Assembly (NCBI RefSeq): GCF_019655855.1
Contig: NZ_BPFX01000007.1
Location: 186,001-250,000 of the forward strand
DNA length: 64,000 bases
Source: Pseudomonas paralcaligenes
GTDB taxonomy: Bacteria > Pseudomonadota > Gammaproteobacteria > Pseudomonadales > Pseudomonadaceae
Direction: 5' to 3'
The notes beneath the pieces were generated by a model that saw only the letters and a program-made list of their open reading frames with translations, was not told the DNA's origin and searched no databases. Positions 11,009 through 19,879 of the stretch are shown one piece after another (the stretch's first letter is position 1; each line of letters starts with the position of its first letter). The position numbers and the translations under genes were made by a program.

Positions 11009-11652
11009 TTGATCGCGCCGAACAGCCAGGGGCTGTTCTGCTGGTGTTTGGCCTCGAACGCCTTGATCGCTTCCTGGTCCTGCAGGGTCAGGCCGATGTC
11101 GTCCAGGCCGTTGAGCAGGCAGTGCTTGCGGAAGGCGTCGACCTCGAAGCCGTACTGCTTGCCGTCCGGACGGGTCACGGTCTGCGCCGCCAGGTCGACG
11201 GTCAGCTGGTAGCCCTCGGTGGCCTCGGCCTGCTGGAACAGCTCGTCGACTTCCGCGTCGGTCAGGATGATCGGCAGCAGGCCGTTCTTGAAGCTGTTGT
11301 TGAAGAAGATGTCGGCGTAGCTCGGCGCGATGATGGTACGGAAGCCGTACTCTTCCAGCGCCCAGGGCGCGTGCTCGCGGGAGGAGCCGCAGCCGAAGTT
11401 CTCGCGGGCCAGCAGCACGCTGGCGCCCTGGTAGCGCGGGAAGTTCAGGACGAAGTCCTGGTTCACCGGGCGCTTGGAGTTGTCCTGGTTGGGCTGGCCC
11501 ACGTCCAGATAGCGCCACTCGTCGAACAGGTTGGGGCCGAAGCCACTGCGCTTGATCGACTTGAGGAACTGCTTGGGAATGATCTGATCGGTGTCGACGT
11601 TGGCACGATCGAGCGGGCAGACCAGGCCGGTGTGTTGGGTGAAGGCTTTCAT
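11005..11652 (-). CDS. leuD: 3-isopropylmalate dehydratase small subunit
   Basis: 215 residues. Small (swivel-domain) subunit that joins LeuC to isomerise 2- to 3-isopropylmalate. The family motif with [15 protein letters not shown] is present, as is the N-terminal [23 protein letters not shown]. It starts 12 bases after leuC, so the two subunits are co-translated. The stop codon lies within a repeat arm. Confidence 0.97.
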   Translation of the reverse strand: MKAFTQHTGLVCPLDRANVDTDQIIPKQFLKSIKRSGFGPNLFDEWRYLDVGQPNQDNSKRPVNQDFVLNFPRYQGASVLLARENFGCGSSREHAPWALEEYGFRTIIAPSYADIFFNNSFKNGLLPIILTDAEVDELFQQAEATEGYQLTVDLAAQTVTRPDGKQYGFEVDAFRKHCLLNGLDDIGLTLQDQEAIKAFEAKHQQNSPWLFGAIK

Positions 11653-11664
11653 CTCTCTAACTCC

Positions 11665-13092
11665 TCAGGCCTGGATCAGTTCGCGCACGTCGACGAAGCG
11701 ACCGGTCACCGCCGCAGCGGCGGCCATGGCCGGGCTGACCAGGTGGGTACGGCCACCGGCGCCCTGGCGACCCTCGAAGTTGCGGTTGGAGGTCGAGGCA
11801 CAGTGCTCGCCGCTGCCCAGCTTGTCCGGGTTCATCGCCAGGCACATGGAGCAACCCGGTTCACGCCATTCGAAGCCGGCCTCGATGAAGATCTTGTCCA
11901 GGCCTTCCTGTTCGGCCTGCGCCTTGACCAGGCCGGAGCCCGGCACGACCATCGCCTGCTTGACGGTGGCGGCGACCTTGCGGCCCCTGGCCACCTCGGC
12001 GGCGGCGCGCAGGTCCTCGATCCGCGAGTTGGTGCAGGAACCGATGAACACGCGGTCCAGCTGGATATCGGTGATCGGCTGGTTGGCCTGCAGGCCCATG
12101 TACTTGAGGGCACGGACGATGGAGTCGCGCTTGACCGGGTCGGCCTCGACGGCCGGGTCCGGCACGTTCTGGTCGACGGCCAGGACCATCTCCGGCGAGG
12201 TGCCCCAGCTGACCTGCGGCTTGATGTCCTCGGCCCGCAGCTCGACCACGGTATCGAAATGCGCATCGGCATCCGACACCAGCTCGCGCCACTGCGCCAC
12301 GGCCTGCTCCCACTGCTCGCCCTGCGGCGAGAACGGACGGCCCTTGACGTACTCGATGGTCTTCTCGTCCACCGCCACCATGCCGACGCGGGCACCGGCC
12401 TCGATCGACATGTTGCAGATGGTCATGCGGCCTTCCAGCGACAGGTCGCGGATCGCGCTGCCGGCAAACTCCAGGGCGTGGCCGTTGCCGCCGGCGGTGC
12501 CGATCTTGCCGATCACGGCGAGCACGATGTCCTTGGCGGTGACGCCGAACGGCAGCTTGCCCTCGACGCGCACCTGCATGTTCTTCATCTTCTTGGCCAC
12601 CAGGCACTGGGTAGCGAGCACGTGCTCGACCTCGGAAGTACCGATGCCGTGGGCCAGCGCACCGAAGGCGCCATGGGTGGAGGTGTGCGAGTCGCCGCAG
12701 ACCACGGTCATGCCCGGCAGGGTGGCGCCCTGCTCCGGGCCGACCACGTGGACGATGCCCTGGCGCACGTCGTTCATCTTGAATTCGAGGATGCCGAAGT
12801 CGTCGCAGTTCTCGTCGAGGGTCTGCACCTGGATGCGCGACACCTCGTCGACGATGGCTTCCAGACCGCCCTGGCGCTCGGCGCGGGTGGTCGGCACGTT
12901 GTGGTCCGGGGTGGCGATGTTGGCGTCGATGCGCCACGGCTGGCGCCCGGCCAGGCGCAGGCCCTCGAAGGCCTGGGGCGAGGTCACTTCGTGGAGAATG
13001 TGACGATCGATGTAGATCAGCGACGAGCCATCGTCGCGGCGCTTCACCTCGTGCATGTCCCAGAGCTTGTCGTAGAGCGTCTTGCCGGCCAT
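11665..13092 (-). CDS. leuC: 3-isopropylmalate dehydratase large subunit
   Basis: 475 residues from the chosen ATG ([11 protein letters not shown]). An aconitase-family iron-sulfur enzyme. The cluster ligands are in GSCTNSR and in PGCSMC near the C-terminus. An in-frame ATG five codons upstream is possible, but AGGA placement fits the chosen start. First gene of leuC-leuD-leuB, probably continuing to asd, and divergent from a LysR gene. No leucine-rich leader peptide was found upstream. Confidence 0.97.
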   Translation of the reverse strand: MAGKTLYDKLWDMHEVKRRDDGSSLIYIDRHILHEVTSPQAFEGLRLAGRQPWRIDANIATPDHNVPTTRAERQGGLEAIVDEVSRIQVQTLDENCDDFGILEFKMNDVRQGIVHVVGPEQGATLPGMTVVCGDSHTSTHGAFGALAHGIGTSEVEHVLATQCLVAKKMKNMQVRVEGKLPFGVTAKDIVLAVIGKIGTAGGNGHALEFAGSAIRDLSLEGRMTICNMSIEAGARVGMVAVDEKTIEYVKGRPFSPQGEQWEQAVAQWRELVSDADAHFDTVVELRAEDIKPQVSWGTSPEMVLAVDQNVPDPAVEADPVKRDSIVRALKYMGLQANQPITDIQLDRVFIGSCTNSRIEDLRAAAEVARGRKVAATVKQAMVVPGSGLVKAQAEQEGLDKIFIEAGFEWREPGCSMCLAMNPDKLGSGEHCASTSNRNFEGRQGAGGRTHLVSPAMAAAAAVTGRFVDVRELIQA

Positions 13093-13172
13093 CGAAAGGG
13101 TCCTCATCAGCGGTGCGGGAGGTGAAGGATCTATAGCCCTTCTACCGATGTGGAGATGCTAAGGACTTGCTT

Positions 13173-13189
13173 TGAATAACTCAAATTCA
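13173..13189. promoter_or_regulatory. Candidate LysR-type operator between leuC and the regulator
   Basis: The 134-base divergent gap contains the dyad TGAAT-N7-ATTCA, which includes a T-N11-A core typical of LysR-family binding sites. It lies 38 bases before the LysR start and about 80 before leuC. Assignment is by motif and position only. Confidence 0.45.
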
Positions 13190-13226
13190 TATTTTTCATC
13201 CATTGCATAACCGATTGGAATTCGAC

Positions 13227-14105
13227 ATGGACCTGGCCAACCTGAGCGCCTTCATCGCCATCGCCGAGGCCGGCAGCTTTTCCGAGGCCGCCGAGCGCCT
13301 GCACCTGACCCAGCCGGCCGTGAGCAAGCGCATCGCCGGCCTGGAGCAGCAGCTCGGCGTACGCCTGTTCGACCGCCTGGGCCGTGAAGTAAGCCTGACC
13401 GAGGCCGGCCGCGCCCTGCTGCCACGGGCCTACCAGATCCTCAACGTACTGGACGACACCCGCCGCGCCTTGACCAACCTCAACGGCGAGATCAGCGGCC
13501 GCCTGACCCTGGCCACCAGCCACCACATCGGCCTGCACCGCCTGCCGCCCCTGCTGCGCACCTTCACCCGCGCCTATCCGCAGGTGGCGCTGGACATCCA
13601 GTTCCTCGATTCCGAGGTGGCCTACGAGGAAATCCTCCACGGCCGCGCCGAACTGGCGGTGATCACCCTGGCCCCGGAGACCCGCGAGCCGGTGCACGCG
13701 GTGCCGGTGTGGGACGATCCGCTGGATTTCGTCGCCGCCCCCGAACATCCGCTGGCGCGCAACGGCGCCGTGACCCTGGCCGACGTGGCGCCGCACCCGG
13801 CGGTGTTCCCCGGCGGCAACACCTTCACCCACCACATCGTCAACAACCTGTTCGCCGCCCAGGGCCTGACGCCGAACATCGGCATGAGCACCAACTACCT
13901 GGAGACCATCAAGATGATGGTCTCCATCGGCCTGGCCTGGAGCGTGCTGCCACGCACCATGCTCGACGATCAGGTGGTACGCCTGCCCCTGCCGGGCATC
14001 CAGCTGCAGCGGCGGCTCGGCTACATCCTGCACAAGGAACGTACCCTGTCCAACGCGGCCAAAGCCTTCATGGCCCTGCTCGACGAAAGCCGTCGCTTGC
14101 CTTGA
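13227..14105 (+). CDS. LysR-family transcriptional regulator, divergent from leuC
   Basis: 292 residues from the ATG giving MDLANLSAFIAI. An N-terminal winged helix-turn-helix (about 1-60, with FSEAAERLHLTQPAVSKRI) is followed by a LysR substrate-binding domain. Its divergent position to leuCDB suggests control of leucine genes, perhaps by sensing a pathway intermediate, but that is inference from position alone. The last residues end just before a GGDEF-EAL gene on the same strand, with a 117-base gap. Confidence 0.9.
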   Translation: MDLANLSAFIAIAEAGSFSEAAERLHLTQPAVSKRIAGLEQQLGVRLFDRLGREVSLTEAGRALLPRAYQILNVLDDTRRALTNLNGEISGRLTLATSHHIGLHRLPPLLRTFTRAYPQVALDIQFLDSEVAYEEILHGRAELAVITLAPETREPVHAVPVWDDPLDFVAAPEHPLARNGAVTLADVAPHPAVFPGGNTFTHHIVNNLFAAQGLTPNIGMSTNYLETIKMMVSIGLAWSVLPRTMLDDQVVRLPLPGIQLQRRLGYILHKERTLSNAAKAFMALLDESRRLP

Positions 14106-14222
14106 GGCGTGATCAGCGGCTAACGTGGGGGCATAACGATAAGAAAAAGCCGCTTGCACGCCTCTATCACGCCTCTTCCCACCAGGCGGCCGTGTCGTGC
14201 CGAGCGCCGGACGAGAAACGCG

Positions 14223-17138
14223 ATGTCCAGACCTCCCAAGCAGCCGCCCTTCCCCTACATACCGGCCATGGACCCCGCCGAGTTCGAAAAGACCTGGCAG
14301 GATGCCCCACGCCTGCTCGCCGCGCTCACCGGCGCGCACCTGGGCGCCTGGTACTGGGACATCGGCAGCGGCAAGGTCAGCTGGTCGCGCGGCGCCCAGG
14401 CCCTGTTCGGCCTTGACCCCAGGCAACCGCTGGAGCAGCGGGTCGACTACATCGAGCTGATTCCCGAGGAAGACCGGGTCATGGTCCAGCGCCTGTTCCA
14501 GCGGGTACTGGAGGGCAAGCCGATTCCGGAAGCCATGCGCCACCGCATTCGCTGGCCGGACGGCAGCCTGCGCTGGCTGGAGATCAGCGGCCGGCCACAG
14601 CTCGACGAACACGGCCATCCCCAGGTGTTCGGGGTGATCCGCGACATCACCCAGCAGCAGGAGCAGGAACAGGCCCTGCGCGACAGCCAGGAGCGCCTGA
14701 CCCTCGCACTCGAATCGGCCAACCTGGGCACCTGGGACTGGCACATCCCCAGTAACATGCTCTACGGCTCGGAGCGCGCCGCCAGCCTCCATGGCCTGCC
14801 GGCCGAGCCCTACCACGGCGAGTTCGCCTACTTCTTCCAGCACGTGCCCGAGGCCGACCGCAGCATCATGCGCAAGGCCTACCGCGACGCGGTGGAGGGC
14901 GTCCAGTGCCAGTACCAGGTGACCTACCGCACCCGCCTGGGCAACGGCGAGATGCGCTACCTGGAGAGCACCGCCAAGCTGTACCGCGACAACCGGGACG
15001 AACCGCTGCGCATGACCGGCATCCTCATGGACATCACCGAGCGGGTCCAACGCGAGCAGCGCCTGGCCTCCTCCGAGGAGAAGTTCGTCACCCTGTTCCA
15101 GGCCAGCCCTGAGCCCATCTGCGTCTCCCGGGTCCGCGACGGCATGTTCATCGAGGTCAACCCGAGCTTCTGCCAGACCTTCGGCTGGCAGCCCCAGGAG
15201 ATTGTCGGCCACAGCGCGCCGGACCTCGGCTTCTGGGTCGACGAGAGCCAGCGCCTCCAGCTGTTCGCCAAGCTCGCCGAGGACCAGAGCCTGAGCAACG
15301 AAATCGCACGCTTCCGCACCAAGGAAGGCCGCGAGCTGAGCTGCGTCGTCTCCAGCCGCTTCATCCGCGTCGACCGCCAGCTGTGCATCACCACCACCTT
15401 CCGCGACATCACCGAGCGCCAGGCCGCCGAGGCGGCGCTTAAGGCCAGCCAGGAGAAATTCGCCAAGGCGTTCCACTCCAGCCCCGACGCCATCACCATC
15501 AGCGAGCTCGACAGCGGCCGCTACATCGAGGTCAACGAAGGCTTCTGCCGGCTCACCGGCTACCGCCCGGAAGAAGTCATCGGCCGCAACTCCCTCGAAC
15601 TGAACGTCTGGGCCTACCCGGAAGAGCGCGAGCGCATGGTCGAACTGGTCCGCAGCGAGGGCCGTGCCTACCACCTGGAAATGCACGGCCAGCATCGCGA
15701 CGGCAGCATCCGCCTGGTGGAAGTGTCGGTAGAGCCCATCGAGCTCAACGACACGCCCTGCCTGCTGCTCAACGCCCGCGACATCAGCGAGCTCAAGGAA
15801 GCCCAGGCCCAGGTCCGCCACCTGGCCTACCATGACCCGCTGACCAACCTGCCCAACCGCGCCCTGCTGATGGACCGCCTGACCCAGCAGATCGCCCTAC
15901 TCAAGCGCCATAACCTGCACGGTGCCCTGCTGTTCCTCGACCTGGACCACTTCAAGCACATCAACGACTCCCTCGGCCACCCGGTGGGCGATGCGGTGCT
16001 GAAGATGGTCACCGCGCGCCTGGAAGCCAGCGTGCGCCTGGAGGACACGGTGGCCCGCCTGGGCGGCGACGAATTCGTGGTGCTGATCTCCGGCCTGGAG
16101 GGCAGCCGCACCGAGGTCAATCGCCAGGTCCGCCAGGTGGCGGAAAAGCTGCGCGGCCTGCTGGCCGAGCCGATGCTGCTGGACGGCCATCGCCTGCAGG
16201 TCACGCCCAGCATCGGCATCGCCCTGGTACCGGCCCACGGCGACAACCCCACTGACCTGCTCAAGCGCGCGGACATCGCCCTGTACCGGGCCAAGGACTC
16301 CGGGCGCAACACCATCCAGGTCTTCCGTCGCTCCATGCAGGAAGCCGCCAGCGAGCGCCTGCGCCTGGAAAGCGACCTGCGCCTGGCCCTGGCCCGCGGC
16401 GAGTTCGAGCTGTACTTCCAGCCCCAGGTGGACGCCCGCGACGGCAGCGTGATCGGCAGCGAGGCGCTGCTGCGCTGGAGCCACCCGACCCTCGGCCCGC
16501 AGTCGCCGGCGCAGTTCATCCAGGTCCTGGAAGAGAGCGGTCTGATCCTCGAGGTCGGCGCCTGGGTGCTGAGCGAGGCCTGCCACGCCAGTGCACGCAT
16601 GATGCGCGATGGCTTGGTCGGCCGCGACGCCTTCCAGCTGTGCGTCAACATCAGCCCGCGGCAGTTCCGCCAGAACGATTTCGTCGAGCGGGTGGAACGC
16701 TGCCTGGCGCAGAGTCAGCTGCCGGCCAGCATGCTCAAGCTGGAAATCACCGAAGGCATCGTCATCCACAACCTGGACGACACCATCGCCAAGATGCGCC
16801 GCCTGAAGAAGCTCGGCCTGAGCTTCGCCATGGACGACTTCGGCACGGGCTACAGCTCGCTGACCTACCTCAAGCGGCTGCCGGTGGACGTGCTGAAGAT
16901 CGACCAGTCGTTCGTCCGCGACGCCACCAGCGACCCCAACGACGCGGAGATCGTGCGGGCCATCGTCGCCATGGCCAGGAGCCTCAACCTCGAGGTGATC
17001 GCCGAGGGCGTGGAACAGCAGGAGCAGCTGGACTTCCTCCTGCAACAGGGCTGCCACCAGTACCAGGGCTATCTGTTCAGCCGGCCGGTGCCCCTGCAGG
17101 AATTCCACCAGCTGCTGATGACCAGCCGCCGCGCCTGA
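14223..17138 (+). CDS. Membrane-free PAS(x4)-GGDEF-EAL cyclic-di-GMP protein
   Basis: 971 residues from MSRPPKQPP; other upstream starts are possible. Four PAS units (roughly 30-140, 155-270, 285-400, 410-525) are followed by GGDEF (about 540-700) and EAL (about 712-965). The active site RLGGDEF is intact, and an RLED inhibitory-site motif sits five residues before it. The EAL domain keeps SEALLRW, FCVN-like metal-binding, EITEG and DDFGTGYSSL motifs, so both synthesis and hydrolysis of c-di-GMP are possible. No membrane segments are seen; the PAS units likely sense a soluble cue such as redox or oxygen. It ends at a bidirectional terminator. Confidence 0.93.
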   Translation: MSRPPKQPPFPYIPAMDPAEFEKTWQDAPRLLAALTGAHLGAWYWDIGSGKVSWSRGAQALFGLDPRQPLEQRVDYIELIPEEDRVMVQRLFQRVLEGKPIPEAMRHRIRWPDGSLRWLEISGRPQLDEHGHPQVFGVIRDITQQQEQEQALRDSQERLTLALESANLGTWDWHIPSNMLYGSERAASLHGLPAEPYHGEFAYFFQHVPEADRSIMRKAYRDAVEGVQCQYQVTYRTRLGNGEMRYLESTAKLYRDNRDEPLRMTGILMDITERVQREQRLASSEEKFVTLFQASPEPICVSRVRDGMFIEVNPSFCQTFGWQPQEIVGHSAPDLGFWVDESQRLQLFAKLAEDQSLSNEIARFRTKEGRELSCVVSSRFIRVDRQLCITTTFRDITERQAAEAALKASQEKFAKAFHSSPDAITISELDSGRYIEVNEGFCRLTGYRPEEVIGRNSLELNVWAYPEERERMVELVRSEGRAYHLEMHGQHRDGSIRLVEVSVEPIELNDTPCLLLNARDISELKEAQAQVRHLAYHDPLTNLPNRALLMDRLTQQIALLKRHNLHGALLFLDLDHFKHINDSLGHPVGDAVLKMVTARLEASVRLEDTVARLGGDEFVVLISGLEGSRTEVNRQVRQVAEKLRGLLAEPMLLDGHRLQVTPSIGIALVPAHGDNPTDLLKRADIALYRAKDSGRNTIQVFRRSMQEAASERLRLESDLRLALARGEFELYFQPQVDARDGSVIGSEALLRWSHPTLGPQSPAQFIQVLEESGLILEVGAWVLSEACHASARMMRDGLVGRDAFQLCVNISPRQFRQNDFVERVERCLAQSQLPASMLKLEITEGIVIHNLDDTIAKMRRLKKLGLSFAMDDFGTGYSSLTYLKRLPVDVLKIDQSFVRDATSDPNDAEIVRAIVAMARSLNLEVIAEGVEQQEQLDFLLQQGCHQYQGYLFSRPVPLQEFHQLLMTSRRA

Positions 17139-17144
17139 AACGAA

Positions 17145-17168
17145 GAAGGGCACCCGCAGGTGCCCTTC
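17145..17168. terminator. Bidirectional terminator between the GGDEF-EAL gene and ibpA
   Basis: A perfect 10-bp stem (GAAGGGCACC, four-base loop, complement) lies seven bases past the plus-strand stop and 22 bases past the minus-strand ibpA stop, with T/C-rich sequence on the plus side. Confidence 0.75.
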
Positions 17169-17189
17169 TCTTCCTCCACTACCGCGCCA

Positions 17190-17645
17190 TCAGCCTTCCA
17201 GCGCCGGCTTCTCGCCGCCGATGGGGATGCGCTTGGGCTTGGCTTCTTCCGGCACGATGCGCACCAGGTCGATGTTCAGCAGACCGTGGGCCAGTGCGGC
17301 GGCCCTGACCTCGATATGGTCGGCCAGGCGGAAGGACAGCTTGAAGCCGCGCTGGGCGATGCCCTGGTGCAGGAAGGTGACTTCGCCCGCGCCCGGCTCG
17401 CGCTCGCGCCGGCCGCCGGTAACGGTGAGCACGCCGCGCTCGACCTGCAGCTCGAGGTCTTCCTCACGGAAGCCGGCGGCCGCGACCACGATGCGGTACT
17501 GGTCGTCGCCATGCTTCTCGACGTTGTAGGGAGGGTAGGAACTGCCGCTCTCGCTGCTACGCAGCGCCGATTCGAACAGGTCGTTGAAACGGTCGAAACC
17601 GACGGACTGGCGGAACAGGGGGGCCAGGGAAAGTACGTTGCTCAT
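17190..17645 (-). CDS. ibpA: Small heat-shock protein (Hsp20/IbpA type)
   Basis: 151 residues. An ATP-independent holdase that binds unfolding proteins in the cytoplasm. A central alpha-crystallin domain spans about 38-130, with YNVEKHGDDQYRIVVAAAGF and the GVLTVTGGR strand, and the C-terminal IxI-type motif KRIPIGG is present. The gene stands alone. Upstream sit a sigma-32-type promoter and a ROSE-type hairpin that hides its AGGAGA ribosome site, so heat probably acts on both transcription and translation. Confidence 0.95.
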   Translation of the reverse strand: MSNVLSLAPLFRQSVGFDRFNDLFESALRSSESGSSYPPYNVEKHGDDQYRIVVAAAGFREEDLELQVERGVLTVTGGRREREPGAGEVTFLHQGIAQRGFKLSFRLADHIEVRAAALAHGLLNIDLVRIVPEEAKPKRIPIGGEKPALEG

Positions 17646-17706
17646 GTTGCATCTCCTGAATAATCAGCAAGTGTTTCACCGCGGGACCCGACTTCGGCAT
17701 CCCGCA
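17646..17706 (-). promoter_or_regulatory. ROSE-type RNA thermometer in the ibpA leader
   Basis: On the minus strand the leader has two hairpins. The proximal one (17653-17671) pairs CTTGCTGA with TCAGGAG around a TTAT loop, leaving one unpaired G opposite the GG of the ribosome site, which is the hallmark of ROSE elements. The distal one (17683-17703) has stem GGGA/TCCC plus CCGA/TCGG. Melting of the proximal stem would expose AGGAGA seven to eight bases before the ATG. ROSE elements on small heat-shock genes are known in Pseudomonas. Confidence 0.85.
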
Positions 17707-17712
17707 ACCCAT

Positions 17713-17740
17713 AGATGGGAGCCCCGGTTTCGATTTCAAG
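17713..17740 (-). promoter_or_regulatory. Sigma-32 (RpoH) promoter of ibpA
   Basis: CTTGAAA and TCCCATCT on the minus strand, spaced by 13 bases, match the heat-shock consensus CTTGAAA / CCCCATNT at nearly every position. The predicted start lies near 17706, giving a leader of about 60 bases that is filled by the thermometer. Confidence 0.8.
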
Positions 17741-17840
17741 GGGAGACATTCGCGATGAACCGGACCCTGTCGATCACCAGCGCCCGGTGAAGCCCGGCGC
17801 CAAGACTGAATATTCGGCCAGGCAAACCCTGCCCCTCACT

Positions 17841-17908
17841 GTCACTCCCGCGCAGGCGGGAGCCCAGATGCTGCGGAGTTTCTGGATTCCCGCCTACGCG
17901 GGAATGAC
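17841..17908. repeat. Short inverted-repeat element (GTCA-TTCCCGCG family)
   Basis: Arms GTCACTCCCGCGCAGGCGGG and the near-perfect complement ending CGCGGGAATGAC enclose a loop with CCAGATGCTGC. The family is widespread in intergenic DNA of beta- and gammaproteobacteria. The 339-base gap between ibpA and dusC (17646-17984) holds this, the heat-shock promoter and the thermometer, and no credible gene. Confidence 0.75.
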
Positions 17909-17984
17909 GATTATTTCCAGCTCCCAGCCAACAGGCCGCCAGGCAGGTGCGCCGCATGCACCGAAAACGACTCTCCGCCGGCCG

Positions 17985-18953
17985 CTAGACGCTTTCTGCC
18001 AGCGCTGCCCGTGACGCGCCCAGCAGGCAATCGATGCGTTCGCAGTCGCTCTCCCGGCGCACCTCGGCGAACAGCACCACCGCCTCCGGGTAGCTGCGGG
18101 TGAGCATGGCCAGCCACTGCTTGAGGCGCCCCGGCGCGTAGCGCGGCGCCAGCTTGCGCCGGGCCTGTCGCCAGAAGTCGCGGAGCAGCGGCAGCAGCTC
18201 GTCCCAGGTCATGGGCAGCACCTCGCTGCCGGCACGGGCCGCGGCGATCTGCCGGGCCAGATCGGGCCGCGAGACCAGGCCACGGCCGAGCATGATGTCC
18301 TCGGCGCCACTGACCTCGCGGCAGCGCCGCCAGTCGTCGACCGTCCAGATCTCGCCGTTGGCGTACACCGGCACGTCGACCGCCCCCTGCACCCGCGCCA
18401 CCCACTCCCAGTGGGCCGGCGGCTTGTAGCCGTCGACCTTGGTCCGCGCATGCACCACCAGTTGCGCGGCACCGCCCTCGGCCAGGGCGCGGGCGCAGTC
18501 CAGGGCACCGTCCGGGCTGTCGAAGCCCAGGCGCATCTTGGCGGTCACCGGGACCTCTGCCGGCACCGCGCGGCGCACCTCACGGACGATGGAGTGCAGC
18601 AGTTCCGGCTCCTTGAGCAGCACGGCGCCGCCGCGCGACTTGTTCACCGTCTTGGCCGGGCAGCCGAAGTTGAGGTCGATCACCGGCGCGCCCAGGGTGC
18701 AGGCGAAGGCTGCATTGTCCGCCAGGCAGGCCGGGTCGGAACCGAGCAGCTGCACGCGCATCGGCGTGCCGGCGCGGGTCCGCGCGGCGTCCGCCAGTTC
18801 GGGGGCGAGCTTGTGGTAGGCAGACTCGGGCAGCAGCCGGTCGCTGACGCGGATGAATTCGGTGACGCACCAGTCGATGCCGCCGACACGGGTCAGCACA
18901 TCGCGCAGGATCTCGTCGACCAGTCCCTCCATGGGGGCCAGGGCGATTTGCAT
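17985..18953 (-). CDS. dusC: tRNA-dihydrouridine(16) synthase DusC
   Basis: 322 residues from [10 protein letters not shown]. An FMN enzyme that reduces uridine in the tRNA D-loop. The catalytic cysteine is in [14 protein letters not shown], a phosphate-binding segment with ANGEIW and GRGL is seen, and the C-terminal helical tRNA-binding domain is normal. The subfamily DusC (position 16) is called from overall form and Pseudomonas context; DusA and DusB are less likely. The stop is close to a repeat element. Confidence 0.9.
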   Translation of the reverse strand: MQIALAPMEGLVDEILRDVLTRVGGIDWCVTEFIRVSDRLLPESAYHKLAPELADAARTRAGTPMRVQLLGSDPACLADNAAFACTLGAPVIDLNFGCPAKTVNKSRGGAVLLKEPELLHSIVREVRRAVPAEVPVTAKMRLGFDSPDGALDCARALAEGGAAQLVVHARTKVDGYKPPAHWEWVARVQGAVDVPVYANGEIWTVDDWRRCREVSGAEDIMLGRGLVSRPDLARQIAAARAGSEVLPMTWDELLPLLRDFWRQARRKLAPRYAPGRLKQWLAMLTRSYPEAVVLFAEVRRESDCERIDCLLGASRAALAESV

Positions 18954-19046
18954 GGAACGGTCCGGGAAAACGGGGCGCACAGTTTAAGGGGACACTCCCG
19001 CGACGCAAGATGGTCAACACTCCTGAAGACGAAAGGGAGAACCATC

Positions 19047-19472
19047 ATGCTGCGCCGTTCGCTACTCGCCATCTGCCTGATCGGCGGCCTCGCCCAGGCG
19101 GCCGACACCCTGCCCTCCGGCGTACAGCATCAACCACCTGCCCCGGCGCCGGACGCGCCGGGACGCCTGATCGTCAGCCGCGACAAGGACGCGCCGAACG
19201 CCTGCGACGTGGAGCTCTACGTGAACCGGGAGATCATGGCGACATTGGGGCCGGGAGACCGCACCAGCCTCGACCTGCCCAGCGGCCAGCTCAGCCTGGC
19301 GGTGGCCATCTCTTCCGCCGGCTATTGCGGCGGACAGGGGCCGGAGACGGAGCAGTCGGTGCTGCTGCTTCCGGGCGAGGCCAGACAGTTCGCGGTGAAG
19401 GTGGAACCGGACCAAGTGTTCCTCGCCCCGCTACTCGATGAGAATCAGGACTCCAGCAAGGCCTGGCCGTAG
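19047..19472 (+). CDS. Small secreted protein of unknown function
   Basis: 141 residues with a clear Sec signal peptide (MLRRSLLAICLIGGLAQA, cleavage near 18-19), giving a soluble periplasmic protein of about 123 residues. Two cysteines (in NACDVE and GYCGG) could form a disulfide. A PAPAPDAP stretch follows the signal. A good AAGGGAGA ribosome site stands before the ATG. The 3' end overlaps the convergent thioesterase gene by 28 bases. I do not recognise the family; the beta-rich look suggests a small periplasmic binding fold. Confidence 0.75.
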   Translation: MLRRSLLAICLIGGLAQAADTLPSGVQHQPPAPAPDAPGRLIVSRDKDAPNACDVELYVNREIMATLGPGDRTSLDLPSGQLSLAVAISSAGYCGGQGPETEQSVLLLPGEARQFAVKVEPDQVFLAPLLDENQDSSKAWP

Positions 19473-19879
19473 CCCTCGATGAACTCCGGCGGCATGCGCC
19501 GGGGCTTGCCCGTGGACAGCTCGATGCAGACGAAGGTGGTGCGCGCCCGCAGCAGGGTGCAGGCGTCGGCCGGGCGCCACAGCTGGAAGTGGCGGCTCAT
19601 CTTCAGCTTGTGATCCGACTCGACGATCCAGGTGGCCATCTGCAATTCCTCGCCTTCGTAGGCGCTGGCCAGGTAGTCGACCTCGTGGCGCACCACCGCC
19701 ATGGCGCGATCCAGGCGACGGTACTCGGCCAGGTCCAGCCCAAGGCTCTGGGAATGCCGCCAGGCGCAGCGCTCCAGCCAGCTGACGTAGACCGCATTGT
19801 TGGCGTGGCCCAGGCCGTCGATGTCCTCGGCGACCACTTGCAGATCGATGACGAAGGGTTGCGGCAGGTCCCAGCTCAC
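19445..19879 (-). CDS. Acyl-CoA thioesterase, hot-dog fold
   Basis: 144 residues starting at a GTG that overlaps the eda stop as GTGA. 4-hydroxybenzoyl-CoA thioesterase / YbgC-like family: the catalytic segment DIDGLGHANNAVYVSWLE near the N-terminus carries the conserved Asp and the HxNN motif. It would hydrolyse a short- or medium-chain or aromatic acyl-CoA; the substrate cannot be read. Translational coupling to the aldolase gene is striking but common in pseudomonads. Confidence 0.87.
   Translation of the reverse strand: MSWDLPQPFVIDLQVVAEDIDGLGHANNAVYVSWLERCAWRHSQSLGLDLAEYRRLDRAMAVVRHEVDYLASAYEGEELQMATWIVESDHKLKMSRHFQLWRPADACTLLRARTTFVCIELSTGKPRRMPPEFIEGYGQALLES

Noticed and set aside
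13093..13226. Leucine leader-peptide attenuator before leuC
   Set aside because: No short frame with a run of Leu codons and no terminator pair in the gap.
13131..15833. Long open frame of 900 codons on the minus strand
   Set aside because: It lies opposite the GGDEF-EAL and LysR genes, its Ala/Gly/Val/Asp-rich reading is the usual shadow of GC-rich codon use, and no domain is seen.
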